DNA from: Alistipes senegalensis
GTDB lineage: Bacteria; Bacillota; Clostridia; Oscillospirales; Ruminococcaceae
Direction: 5' to 3'
DNA: 64,000 nucleotides
NCBI GenBank assembly: GCA_023665275.1
Contig: JAMPEF010000001.1
Location: 533,224 to 597,223, forward strand
The notes below the pieces were generated by a model. It was not told the DNA's origin. It saw nothing but the letters and a program-made list of their open reading frames with translations, and searched no databases. Every line of letters begins with the position of its first letter. Within the stretch, counting starts at the first letter, position 1. A program made the position numbers and the translations under genes. This document shows, piece by piece, positions 45,318 through 55,945 of the stretch.

Positions 45318-48300
45318 TTATATCGATTTTTTGCGTCGTCTTGCAAGAATAAACATCGATATGAACATGAATGTCATGCCTATAATATAATACCGTCTTG
45401 TACCTACACCACCCGTGGAGGGCATTGTTATACTGTCTGATTCACGCTTATGGTTATAAACGGTAACTGTTCCAATTTCTGTCTTTGATGCGTCTATAAA
45501 ATACTCATCGCCTGAAGCGTTGAAAGAATAGCTTGCAGTGTAACCACTGACCTCATCTTCGACTACCCAGTAATAATATTCTTTACCACTTTCATCATAT
45601 TTTGGAAGATTAAGAATTTCTGTCCAGTATCCATCAGTAATGGTACTACTGTTATAACTCATTGTGAGACTTGCGACACCATCATTATTAAACTCTGATA
45701 ACTTACCGGTGATTATAGTCGGCTCAGCAGAGAGGTATGTGTAATCCGGCATTTCAAGTGATGCGAAACTGAGTGAATAATTCTGAGTGGATACACCACC
45801 ATAAGTTTGAACAGTTCCATCAGCATAGGTAATAGTAATACTATTAATTGTTGCTACTGCATTATCTGTATTTAAGGATAATGTTAATGTGTCTACAAAC
45901 CAACTATCCCATTCACTAGCTGAAACACTTATATTACTTACAACTTGTAAATAATGACCAAACACATAACTGTTATTTAATGTTCCACCAATTATTAATT
46001 GTACATAATCACTTGGAACTTCACAATTAACACTAATATTTTGAATTTTCTTAGAACTGTCTAATGTTATTGCTCTAAAATCACTTTTTCCATTTAAAAT
46101 AAAACTATTATTATTTCCACTACCAGTTGTAGTAGTAGTAGATGTTGTAGTAGTTGTGGTAGTAGTAGTTGAAGTTGTCGTTGCAGAAGTTGTTGTTGTT
46201 TCTGTTGTATCTCCAGAAGATGTAGATGCTACAATTGCCTGATCAGTAACAGTAATTTTAATTGTTGCAGTTTCACTTCCGCACTTTGCGGTGATAGTTG
46301 CTTCACCTACACCACGTGCATATGCCTGAACATTTGTTGAATTGTCATTAGCCCTTCTCATTGCATACATTGCAATAGATGCAGCATCATTACTTAAAAT
46401 TTCAACTACATTTGAATCCGAAGAGTACCATTTAACAGCACTTCTGTTTGCAGTCAATGTCCACTCTGAACCAAGATTCACAACCTCACCATTTTGAGAA
46501 GTGATTGACATTATCAGTGGAAGACTATAATCTATATCACTTTCATTAGTAGAACGATGAACCTTTAAATTGATGCTATCATTAATATGTGCCTCGTCGT
46601 CAGACCAAATTTTATTAACTGTCACTTTTATTGATTTTGTATTGGTCAGACTAATAACACCATTTTCATTAGCGATTCCGTCATTGTCATACTTAACAAC
46701 ATATTCATCCGGAACAACTTCAACAATCTTGTATTGATATGGAGCATCACTACTATCATACTTTTCAAGATTACTGTAAGTGTAAGTCCATGTATTATTG
46801 TCACTATAAGTTGGTGTGGGCTGTGTTACATCAACTGTATTCCAATCTGTACCATTTGTTGAACGCTTTAACTCAAGTTGTATTGAATCAGGTCTATTTC
46901 CGTCTTTATTACTAGCGTCAACCCATTTTTTGTTAACCGTGATGCTTATTTTTTCTGTCGTTTTTGTGTTTGTAATTGTAGCTGTCTTTCCACTGTCAAC
47001 AATAAGACCGTTATGTTCATATGTTACATCCCAACCATCAATATTTGTTTCCTTAACATAGTAAACATAATTTTGACCGTTGTCGTTCTGCTTAGGTAAA
47101 TCAGTTATATTAACAGACCAATTACCGCTTTCGTCAGGAAGTTTTATAGTTCTATAAGGAGTACCTAAATCAGAAGGAAGAGTATCAATATCTTGTGGTG
47201 TTTCTACTGTAATAGTATCACCTAAATAATGCTTATTAATAGCATCATAAAATGCATTTGCAATAGCTGTGTAGCCCGCGTCATTCGGATGACAACCGTC
47301 AGCTGTTTTATCTCCTACTGCTGTGTAAATATCTACAAAGTATATATCCTTATTCTTATATTCAGTTTCTACAAGGTTTTTAACCATTGTATTATACTCA
47401 GAAACTAATTCATCCCAATTCTTTTGTAATTCAGCTGCTCCAGGAGCGCCATCCCACTCTATCTTATGATACTTTCCTGACCTATTAGGCCATGTTAAAG
47501 CAGTCATTCGAGGAACATTACCAACAAACAATACTACATCATTTCCAGATTTACTATATATGGAATCAATCAAACTTTTCAGTTTAGCTTCCATTTCTTC
47601 CATAGTATCATCAGTATTAAGCAGATTATTAGTTCCAGCTATTAGTGTGACAATATCATAAGTTGAATCTAATCCTTGATATTTCAAAGATTCTTCAATT
47701 TCCTCAATTTTATGACCTGAAGTTCCAGCATTTGTTATTGTCACATTTTTTAATATACCTTTTAATTGATTAGGATAATTCATACTATTGGTTGAGCCAA
47801 CACCTTCTGTAATAGAATCACCCTCAGCGTATATCTTTAAATTATCAGGTATTTTCTTATCACTATCAACAGCAGATTGAGTTGACTCAAGTTTCTGATA
47901 AATCTCAACATTAATTGAATCAGGTAAATTCTCTGTAATTTCATTGCCGGAAGAATTAACCCATTTCTTTTCTATTCTGAAACTTCCAGGAACACTGTTG
48001 GTGATAGTTATTACAGGATTTGAAAGACTGCCATTATGACTATAGCTTACTTCATAACCCTCAACTGCTGTTGTTTCAAGAACATAATAATAATTGTTTT
48101 TATTATCGTCTTTATACGGAAGGTCTTCCCATGTATGTTCCCAATTATTACTACTGTTTAATGTAGCAGTTCCATTTTTTTCAACCTTAGTTATACCATC
48201 AGGCAAACTATCAGGATTAAGTTCTTTGAGTTCAGAAGGAGTTAAACTTTTATTTGAACGAATAAGAACAACATCTATTGAATTACTTGTATGATTTTCA

Positions 48301-51300
48301 TTTCCGTCGCTCCATACTTTGTTAACATTAACATTAACATTTGCAGGAGTCTTATCCCTATTTGTAAGAGTAATTTCACCTGAGCCGTCAACCACATTAT
48401 AAGTATCACTTATAACATAATTATACATTATATTACGAACTTCTTCATTTATGTCATTAACTTCTTCAATTTCAAACCGTTCATACAAACTAAGTTTCTT
48501 TTCGTCTTCACTCAAATCATTCTTGAGGATATTTGCATCAATAACTGTCTGCCAATTTGGTGCAGATATTGTACCCTCATGAACGAGTTCAACCTTTTTT
48601 CCATCTTCCTTGATACCAAAGAGGTTAAACTTAATTTCGTCAAGCGGAATTTTACTGTTATCAGTAATTTCTTCACCGTTTGAATCAGTCCATACTTTTT
48701 TAACAACAAGATTAGAAGCATTTTTAATATGAACTGTGCTTACCATTTTATTGTCTTGCTTAATTTTACCAGTATTTAAACCATTACCTGTATAAAGCGG
48801 TTCAAAATCGCCTTCCTTACCATCTTTATCCAGATATTTTCCGGATTTTTTATCCAATGTATAAGTTATAGTTTCATTTCCCGATTTTAAGGTATATGAT
48901 TTTTCTCTTACATAATAGTAAACTGGTTTTCTGTTATAACCATTAGGCAGATTATCCCATGTTACACTTGGGAATGCGTCACCTGAACTGTTTGCTGAAA
49001 TAGTCTTAGTACTGTTTTCAATGCCCATCTCAGAAAGTTCATGCAGGTTATTTTCAAGAGGAATACTGCTTGATTTCAGATAAGACCATACAAGTTCTAC
49101 TTCTATGGAAACAGGTTCATAACCATGCGGCATACCTAACCATTCTTTTTCAGCTTTAATACTGAACTTGTTACTATTTTTTACTTTAATATCCTCTGTA
49201 CCACTGACTGAAATAATATCTTTCTGGCTGACAGCATTATCAGCGTCAACGCCTGTATTGATACTATTTAAAATCTCACTGGTTACATCGCCATTATACA
49301 TAAAATAATATACATATGGCTGTTTGCCTTTTACAGATGCATTTGAATTATATCCTAAAGATACATATCCATCAGGTTCATGAACTTCAACCAGCTTATA
49401 AAGTGTATCATTAGTCAAAACAACCTTAAAACCGTCTTCTTTCGGAACTTTAATTAGTTTTGCATCTGTTGGAACTGTTCCATTATCAGTTTCATTTGCT
49501 TCAAATGTCAAAGTATTTACTTTTTCTTTATTTTCAGTCGCATTTGTTACATAAACCCATTTTTTAGTTGTTGTGTCATACTTTGCAAGATAGAAATCAG
49601 CACTAAGAGTAATTGCGTCACTACCCACGTCAACCTTTTTAATAGTTGGAGATTTGTCTACTTCTATTGTAGCCGAAGCTTCTTCAACATAAAAATTGTT
49701 TTTAGTATGCTCTGCACTTGCAGTTCCCTTACTTGTTTGGAAACTTGCTGCATTTTTAATTGTGATATTATGCTCAGCTTGTAAATCAGACAACTTCTTA
49801 CCAATATCTGCAGCGGTTGCACCGGGTGTGTTTTCATTTACTATAAACTCATAAGTGTACCTAATCTGAATAGGCATAGAATCCGGTACTGATAATTGCA
49901 GTTTAGTTTCCTTTGATACGTCCACTGTACATGCCGTTGCAGTTACTTGTGGATTTGTTATATTTTCTACTTGAATAAATAAGTTTGAATTATTAAGTTT
50001 TTTCTTAGTCTGAAGTACAACTGTTGCATCGCCATTTTCATCATATGTTGAAGAAGCACTTATAGTAACATCATCCCAACATTGTAAATTTAATGGTTGA
50101 CCTGGAATACCACCAGATATATTATAGGTAACTTCCAAACTTTCTGGATAATCAAACCTAGATAATTCAAATCCATAAGCATTACCCAAACTACCAACTG
50201 TAACTTCACTAATTGGATAATTTACTTTTGTTTCAACCTTATCTGAATCAAACAAATAACTATAATCATTGGAATCAAGTTTTCTTATCCAATTGCCTGC
50301 ATCATCTACCTGATAAACATTAATACCAGTTAATCTTACGTCGAAAAGATTGCTTCCTTTCGCTGTGCCTGAACCCGTTATATTCTTATTGCCGTAGGAA
50401 TCCTTTGTATAAGTTTTCCATTCATCTTCAACAGTTTCAAATATATCGGAGATGTCAATCATACCACCATTAGTAAGTTTTTTACCTTCAGGATTCACAT
50501 CAATTACATATTGTGCCTGTGCTGTTACATCATACTCATTTCTGCTTATACCTTTTTTAATAAGTGATTTGTCATCCGGTACATCAGAATTTGAAGATTT
50601 AGTGATTTCAAGTGTTGCCGGTGAAAATTCATCTTCATCATTCAACTTTATTTCATTTGTAACTGTATATTTACCATCAGCTTCTACTGCTTTGTCAATA
50701 GTTTCTTTCGGAACAGCTGTACAGTATGTTATCCATTGAACGTTTTTCTTTAAATAGTCACTTTGAACGCTTGAAGTATCTAAACTAAATTTAAATTGAT
50801 TTTCTCCATCAATATCGCTACCATAATTTCCGTCATGTAAAAATGTATTACCAACTGCCGACTTCCAATCATTCCAATGACCTGAAGCAACACCATAAGA
50901 ACCGCTTTCATTACCAATAACGAAATCAAATCTTGCGTTATTAGAACCATAATCTGAAACTAAACCACTATTAGCAAAATCAACATATGGATTTATACCA
51001 TCTGAAATTCTATCTTCAAATTTAACAATATTGATGCCATTTGTTCCAAAATCAAGTTTCCATTTGAAAATATAATATTCTGTTCCATTAACAGTTCTTG
51101 TCGGCCAATTTTTAAGGTCATCTGCTGTAATAGAAGTGATATCTTTATGTTCGCTATCTGTTGCCGGAGCCCAAACATCGCCTGATGAAGTTGTCAAACC
51201 AGGATATATAGCTTTTTTAACACTACTGCCAGTATCACTCTTCTTATTAGTGATTTTTACAGTTTTGTTTGAACTTATTTCACCTGATGGTGCATATGAA

Positions 51301-54300
51301 ACCTTATATCCCTCTACAACGTCCTTTTCAACTACACGATATACAATTTTCTTGCCATCAGCAGTAGTTTTATCAAGACCGTCCCACCTATAAGTAAATC
51401 CGCCTGTTTCCGACTTTGTAAGATGCTGTTCAGCAACTACACCATCTTGATTTACTGGCAACCACTCATATGTAAGGTCAGTTCTATCACTTGGAATCTT
51501 CTTAGCTATTTTACACCTAGGATTAAACCATTGATCCATTACTTCATTGGTATTTAATACAATTTTAATTTTTTCCGAACTATTAGTATTTGGTATAATG
51601 TATTCCTCAATAAATGAAGAATCTACCATTTGAAAATTTGCTTCTTTTAATAATTCACTGCCAGCATAAATCTTTATTGTACCACTAAAATCCTTACCAC
51701 CAGTAATATTAACTTCAACCTTATCTCCTGATGAAAGTACATTCGTATCAAATTCGTTTCCAAAAGTTGTACTTTGATAATCGCCAATTTGTTTTAACTG
51801 ATACTCTTGTTGTTCATAAGGTTCAAATCCAGTACCCTTTAATTTCCACTGCAATTCCAAATCAATGGAATCAATACCATCTGGAATATCTGTTGTAGCA
51901 CCATTGCCATCGTCCCAATACTTCTGAGCTGCAATATACATTTTATCATAAGTATTAGTTATAGTAAGCTCACCAGAATTAATACCTGCATTATTCTCAT
52001 CAGAATAGCTTGCAGTATAATTAGGTACTTTTTCTTCCTCAACCTTATAATAAATATCATTGCCGTTCTCATCAACACCAGGAATACTCTTCCATGAATA
52101 CTTATAACCATTTGCTACATTAAGCGTTGCTGTATAATTTGTTTCTGTCCAATTTGTATGGTCAGTACTCTTTTTCAACTTAACTTTTACATCAGGTCTT
52201 TCAGAATCTTCTTTATCATCTCCGACCCAATTTTTTTCAACATCAATCTGAGTTTTTATATAAGTATTTGTGATGTCGAAACGGGAATTACCATTCAGGT
52301 TTATTCCGTTTGTATTGTAGGTTACTTTGTAATCGCCGTTAAATTTATTATTGTCAATTACATTGCCACTTGCATCAAGTTCAACAATTCTGTATTTATA
52401 AGGCTTTGTTTTATCTGTTTCTGAATATTGCGGAAGGTCATTCCACTTAAACTTATATGTACCTTTAAGCGTCTGAGTAGATGCCTCTGTAACATAATTA
52501 TAAGTTTTATGTGTAAATGTACCATCATTATTATCTTTCCACTCATCAGAATTTCCAGAAGGATATGCTTCCCAAGTAGAACCGTTAAATCTTTGCAACT
52601 GAACTTTAATTTCAGGTTTATCAGTTTGTTTTTCAGCTCTTGCCCAATTCTTACCTAATTCAAGACTATGTTTAGGTACAACAGACGGGTCAGTTCTTGT
52701 AAATGTGAAGTCTGTATTAGGAATAGCATCATTTGCTTTATTCTTGAAAGTTGCACTATTGCCTTTTGGAACATTCTTAGTTTCAGCAGTTGTACTATAG
52801 TGAACTTCAGCTCTTACATAACCATGATTAGCACAATAATCTTTATCAAAAGCAATAGTAAACTGATTTTCTGTATTCTTAGTTGCTGTAAAACCATTAC
52901 CTGAACTTAATGCTGCTGAAGTTCTACCGTCCATTGTCTGGAAAGTTACTTTAATGGCATTAAGCTGAGCATCTGAAATATAATGTCTGCCACCACTTCC
53001 TTCAGTAATCATTACGTCAACTATCTCACTATTAGCAAAATAATCGTACTGTTCTATAACAATTTCCCAATTAAGTATTGTGTCGGCTTCATTGTCCTTG
53101 CCTGCGGGTAAGTCATAATCACCCTCTACTGTTTTACTGCCCTCACTTAACAAACTTTTTGTAAGGCTATTAGACAACTTATGCAACTCAGCCTTACCCT
53201 CTTCTTTTTTGCTTCCTCCTTCTGGGTCTTCTACTGTTACAGTATTTGAAGCAGTTGCAGTTTGACCATCAGATAATTCTTTTCTTGCATTATCTTCTTC
53301 ATCTTTTAACGGACGCTCAAATGTAATAGTAACATAATCTGCATCACCGCTGATTACTCTGTTTGCACCTGAACCGTTTAACTGTACGTCAACTGGTGCG
53401 CCATCTTTTGTACCAGTAATATTAACAGTAGTATTATTTGTTATTAATGAAAAGTCTTCATCTGAAACTTTAAAGCCATCTAATGTACCATTATTGCCAT
53501 CAACATTAGCATCAATTGTAATAGTCCAAACAATTTTACTTTTATCAGTAGCCTTTTCTTCACCCCACTTATTAACTGTAAACAATTCTTTCTTATAAGT
53601 AGGTTTAACTGTACCACCACTATTATCTGGGTCAGGGTCTGGACTATCCTTTGGTTTTTCTACTATAGCACTATTCTCAAATTCCTTATCACCATTTGCT
53701 AAATCCTCTTTAGTAACTGGTGTACGATATTTAATCACAGCACTTGAATAATCACCAAGCTTAATTTTGCCATCAGTTAAAGAAGCACTTTGACCATTAA
53801 CTGTAATACTTCCAGCTATAGCATTTGCTAATTCTTTATCGCTGACTTCATAATCCTTAAGTGATAAATCATATCCACGATTAACATTAATTGTCCATTC
53901 AATATAGCCTCTTTCACCATCAGCTAACTGATAAGACGGAGTACCACTCTTTGTAAGTGTTGCCATTACATTATTTCGATCAAACCAAATTTGAGCTGAT
54001 TTATTTTTGGGTTCTTCTTCACCGTCAACGTGTAAATAAGCATCATTTGTCAACTTATCAGTTTCGTCACGCAGTTGATAAACATCTTTAGCTGGTGTAA
54101 CATAAGTAATTGTAATTTGACCATCATATGCTTGATACTCACCATTAATAACTGCTTTTTTATTATCCTTATCAAGTGTTACAGCGCCTTCAGGTCTTAC
54201 AGTAAAACTTTCAGCATAAGCAAACATATCATCTGTTACATCTGTTAAGGTTGCATAACCGCCTGGATTATTCAATGTAAGCGTCCAAGTAATATTTTTA

Positions 54301-55091
54301 TTATCGTCTGAAAAACTTGCTAATTTGCCTATAGAAACTTCTTTTGTCGGGAAATGTGCTTCAATATCCAAGTCACCAACTTGAATATTTTTATTACCGC
54401 TGGCATCTTCACTACGTCCTAATTTACCATTAAACTTTAATGAACCTACAGCACCATTTGGAGTTTCACTCAAGTACTTAAGATAACCTTCATTATATGT
54501 TATAGTAATTGTATTAGTCTCTTTATTTACAAAAAAAGTACCTGGAATATCATCTGAATATTGTTGATTGTCCGCCTTAAATTTGCTCCATCCATCAGAA
54601 GGGTCGTCAACCGGACCACTTTTATCAGATATAATTGTAATTGCATCTGCGTCTAATGTATAATGAATGGTTTTTAACTCTTCCGGAATATCCAAATAAG
54701 TATAATTTCCACCCATAGTAATATCAGTCCATTTTAAATCATGAAAACCGAGTGTCAATTCGCCTTTCCACTCATCTTGGTCAAAAATGACTACATTACC
54801 ATTTTGTGTTCCTCCACTAAATTGCAACGAATTAATATTTGGTCCAAAATCATAACCACTAAGCTCTGCTGAACGACTTTCACCTGCATCAAGAGCCATC
54901 AGCTGAATACCATCATCATAATATTCAATATCTTCATCACTGTCTGCCGTCATGCTGACCGCCGGCATAATAAGCCCAGCAGAAACTCCGAAAGAAACTA
55001 ACATGGACAGAGCAAGCACTGCCGCAAGATACTTTTTATGTTTCTGATGATTAGTAATATAATTTTGAATTATAGATTGAAATCTCTTCAA
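45318..55091 (-). CDS. Giant pilus-associated adhesin with Cna_B repeats and a nested SGNH hydrolase
   Basis: A 3257-residue exported protein, from a TTG start with AGGAGG upstream. An N-terminal export segment (about 20-48) is followed by adhesin-type domains (residues about 60-800), then about nine Cna_B-like repeats that start with a K-x-W motif and end in ITNT-like strands. Three repeats have inserts: a carbohydrate-module-like insert in the third, an SGNH hydrolase (about 2410-2625; GDSITEG, IAGTNNLL, DGCHPNDAGY) in the seventh, and a BIG2-like domain plus Thr-rich stretch in the ninth. Between the third and fourth is a long adhesin-like region. It ends MPSTGGVG, a membrane segment and ARRRKKSI. 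It is probably the pilus tip subunit. Confidence 0.9.
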   Translation of the reverse strand: MKRFQSIIQNYITNHQKHKKYLAAVLALSMLVSFGVSAGLIMPAVSMTADSDEDIEYYDDGIQLMALDAGESRSAELSGYDFGPNINSLQFSGGTQNGNVVIFDQDEWKGELTLGFHDLKWTDITMGGNYTYLDIPEELKTIHYTLDADAITIISDKSGPVDDPSDGWSKFKADNQQYSDDIPGTFFVNKETNTITITYNEGYLKYLSETPNGAVGSLKFNGKLGRSEDASGNKNIQVGDLDIEAHFPTKEVSIGKLASFSDDNKNITWTLTLNNPGGYATLTDVTDDMFAYAESFTVRPEGAVTLDKDNKKAVINGEYQAYDGQITITYVTPAKDVYQLRDETDKLTNDAYLHVDGEEEPKNKSAQIWFDRNNVMATLTKSGTPSYQLADGERGYIEWTINVNRGYDLSLKDYEVSDKELANAIAGSITVNGQSASLTDGKIKLGDYSSAVIKYRTPVTKEDLANGDKEFENSAIVEKPKDSPDPDPDNSGGTVKPTYKKELFTVNKWGEEKATDKSKIVWTITIDANVDGNNGTLDGFKVSDEDFSLITNNTTVNITGTKDGAPVDVQLNGSGANRVISGDADYVTITFERPLKDEEDNARKELSDGQTATASNTVTVEDPEGGSKKEEGKAELHKLSNSLTKSLLSEGSKTVEGDYDLPAGKDNEADTILNWEIVIEQYDYFANSEIVDVMITEGSGGRHYISDAQLNAIKVTFQTMDGRTSAALSSGNGFTATKNTENQFTIAFDKDYCANHGYVRAEVHYSTTAETKNVPKGNSATFKNKANDAIPNTDFTFTRTDPSVVPKHSLELGKNWARAEKQTDKPEIKVQLQRFNGSTWEAYPSGNSDEWKDNNDGTFTHKTYNYVTEASTQTLKGTYKFKWNDLPQYSETDKTKPYKYRIVELDASGNVIDNNKFNGDYKVTYNTNGINLNGNSRFDITNTYIKTQIDVEKNWVGDDKEDSERPDVKVKLKKSTDHTNWTETNYTATLNVANGYKYSWKSIPGVDENGNDIYYKVEEEKVPNYTASYSDENNAGINSGELTITNTYDKMYIAAQKYWDDGNGATTDIPDGIDSIDLELQWKLKGTGFEPYEQQEYQLKQIGDYQSTTFGNEFDTNVLSSGDKVEVNITGGKDFSGTIKIYAGSELLKEANFQMVDSSFIEEYIIPNTNSSEKIKIVLNTNEVMDQWFNPRCKIAKKIPSDRTDLTYEWLPVNQDGVVAEQHLTKSETGGFTYRWDGLDKTTADGKKIVYRVVEKDVVEGYKVSYAPSGEISSNKTVKITNKKSDTGSSVKKAIYPGLTTSSGDVWAPATDSEHKDITSITADDLKNWPTRTVNGTEYYIFKWKLDFGTNGINIVKFEDRISDGINPYVDFANSGLVSDYGSNNARFDFVIGNESGSYGVASGHWNDWKSAVGNTFLHDGNYGSDIDGENQFKFSLDTSSVQSDYLKKNVQWITYCTAVPKETIDKAVEADGKYTVTNEIKLNDEDEFSPATLEITKSSNSDVPDDKSLIKKGISRNEYDVTAQAQYVIDVNPEGKKLTNGGMIDISDIFETVEDEWKTYTKDSYGNKNITGSGTAKGSNLFDVRLTGINVYQVDDAGNWIRKLDSNDYSYLFDSDKVETKVNYPISEVTVGSLGNAYGFELSRFDYPESLEVTYNISGGIPGQPLNLQCWDDVTISASSTYDENGDATVVLQTKKKLNNSNLFIQVENITNPQVTATACTVDVSKETKLQLSVPDSMPIQIRYTYEFIVNENTPGATAADIGKKLSDLQAEHNITIKNAASFQTSKGTASAEHTKNNFYVEEASATIEVDKSPTIKKVDVGSDAITLSADFYLAKYDTTTKKWVYVTNATENKEKVNTLTFEANETDNGTVPTDAKLIKVPKEDGFKVVLTNDTLYKLVEVHEPDGYVSLGYNSNASVKGKQPYVYYFMYNGDVTSEILNSINTGVDADNAVSQKDIISVSGTEDIKVKNSNKFSIKAEKEWLGMPHGYEPVSIEVELVWSYLKSSSIPLENNLHELSEMGIENSTKTISANSSGDAFPSVTWDNLPNGYNRKPVYYYVREKSYTLKSGNETITYTLDKKSGKYLDKDGKEGDFEPLYTGNGLNTGKIKQDNKMVSTVHIKNASNLVVKKVWTDSNGEEITDNSKIPLDEIKFNLFGIKEDGKKVELVHEGTISAPNWQTVIDANILKNDLSEDEKKLSLYERFEIEEVNDINEEVRNIMYNYVISDTYNVVDGSGEITLTNRDKTPANVNVNVNKVWSDGNENHTSNSIDVVLIRSNKSLTPSELKELNPDSLPDGITKVEKNGTATLNSSNNWEHTWEDLPYKDDNKNNYYYVLETTAVEGYEVSYSHNGSLSNPVITITNSVPGSFRIEKKWVNSSGNEITENLPDSINVEIYQKLESTQSAVDSDKKIPDNLKIYAEGDSITEGVGSTNSMNYPNQLKGILKNVTITNAGTSGHKIEEIEESLKYQGLDSTYDIVTLIAGTNNLLNTDDTMEEMEAKLKSLIDSIYSKSGNDVVLFVGNVPRMTALTWPNRSGKYHKIEWDGAPGAAELQKNWDELVSEYNTMVKNLVETEYKNKDIYFVDIYTAVGDKTADGCHPNDAGYTAIANAFYDAINKHYLGDTITVETPQDIDTLPSDLGTPYRTIKLPDESGNWSVNITDLPKQNDNGQNYVYYVKETNIDGWDVTYEHNGLIVDSGKTATITNTKTTEKISITVNKKWVDASNKDGNRPDSIQLELKRSTNGTDWNTVDVTQPTPTYSDNNTWTYTYSNLEKYDSSDAPYQYKIVEVVPDEYVVKYDNDGIANENGVISLTNTKSIKVTVNKIWSDDEAHINDSINLKVHRSTNESDIDYSLPLIMSITSQNGEVVNLGSEWTLTANRSAVKWYSSDSNVVEILSNDAASIAMYAMRRANDNSTNVQAYARGVGEATITAKCGSETATIKITVTDQAIVASTSSGDTTETTTTSATTTSTTTTTTTTTSTTTTTGSGNNNSFILNGKSDFRAITLDSSKKIQNISVNCEVPSDYVQLIIGGTLNNSYVFGHYLQVVSNISVSASEWDSWFVDTLTLSLNTDNAVATINSITITYADGTVQTYGGVSTQNYSLSFASLEMPDYTYLSAEPTIITGKLSEFNNDGVASLTMSYNSSTITDGYWTEILNLPKYDESGKEYYYWVVEDEVSGYTASYSFNASGDEYFIDASKTEIGTVTVYNHKRESDSITMPSTGGVGTRRYYIIGMTFMFISMFILARRRKKSI

Positions 55092-55130
55092 TGAAGCTCC
55101 CTCCTCTGAATTTTACTTTATCATTAAAAA

Positions 55131-55721
55131 TCATATCCGATTAATAGTTTCAAACGGCCATAATCTGAGAACTACTCTCCCGATAACATATTCATCGGCG
55201 ATACAGCCAACTGTAGTTGAACGGCTGTCAATAGATACTGACCTATGGTCACCCATTACAAAAATTCTGTTATCTGGCACCTGATATGGTAAATTTATAT
55301 CACATGTACCCAATGCCTTTTCATTGATATATGGTTCATCAAGTTCCTCACCATTGACATAAACAGTGCCATCTTCTTTGATGTCTATAATATCTCCGGC
55401 AGTTCCTATAACTCTCTTAAGAAGAATTTTATTATTATAGTAGAAAGCCACTACATCACCGGACTTGAAATTACTTCTTTTTGAACAGATAACAAGTTCA
55501 TCATTCTGAAAAGTCGGTGTCATGCTTGAACCCGTAACCCTCAGAATAGGCAACAGAAGCATTGCAATAAGTACAGCTATTGCCGCAACTACAATCAGTG
55601 ATGATACTGTACTTCTTAATATTCTTGTAAAATCCTTACGGTATTTTACTTGTTTAAGTTCAGAATTAAACTGTTCTGCTGTAGGCAAATTTTCCATAGA
55701 AAGATTAAGTTTCTTGTTCAT
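55131..55721 (-). CDS. Signal peptidase I of the pilus locus
   Basis: A 196-residue type I signal peptidase with one N-terminal membrane segment (about 38-60). The catalytic Ser is Ser66 in RVTGSSMTPTF and the Lys is Lys102 in ILLKRVIGTAGD; VMGDHRSVSIDSR is the box E motif. It carries a cytosolic N-terminal extension of about 35 residues. Being inside the pilus cluster suggests it processes the pilin precursors. Its ATG overlaps the small upstream gene's stop by four bases. An additional housekeeping lepB would be expected elsewhere. Confidence 0.93.
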   Translation of the reverse strand: MNKKLNLSMENLPTAEQFNSELKQVKYRKDFTRILRSTVSSLIVVAAIAVLIAMLLLPILRVTGSSMTPTFQNDELVICSKRSNFKSGDVVAFYYNNKILLKRVIGTAGDIIDIKEDGTVYVNGEELDEPYINEKALGTCDINLPYQVPDNRIFVMGDHRSVSIDSRSTTVGCIADEYVIGRVVLRLWPFETINRI

Positions 55722-55918
55722 GTGCCGGACTCCTTTTCACTTTCGGGACATACGGCATTAAAAATTTTTTCAAGCAGTTCACGGTTATGTTCTGAATTTT
55801 CAATCTGTTTTTTAAGACTTTCATTTTCCGCCTGAAGTTCGTCCAGTTCCTTACGCATATAAAACAGTAAATCCAACAGTTCCGGACGTTTTAGCTTATG
55901 CAGTTCTTTATCAGTCAT
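55718..55918 (-). CDS. Small coiled-coil protein
   Basis: A 66-residue soluble product: MTDKELHKLKRPELLDLLFY followed by a heptad-rich stretch (ELDELQAENESLKKQIENSE) that should form a coiled coil. No signal peptide, so it is cytosolic. It is translationally coupled to the signal peptidase (ATGA overlap), which has its own cytosolic N-terminal extension, so it could act as a partner or scaffold at the membrane. The function is unknown. AAAAGGAG precedes the ATG. Confidence 0.75.
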   Translation of the reverse strand: MTDKELHKLKRPELLDLLFYMRKELDELQAENESLKKQIENSEHNRELLEKIFNAVCPESEKESGT

Positions 55919-55945
55919 ACAGTCAAGCTCCTTTTTTCAGGAAAA

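Noticed and set aside
46111-46215. The Thr-codon repeat in the giant adhesin as a microsatellite that switches expression
   Set aside because: Codon use varies within the tract and it remains in frame. Slippage could change its length by codons, but no homopolymer or frame-breaking repeat is visible.
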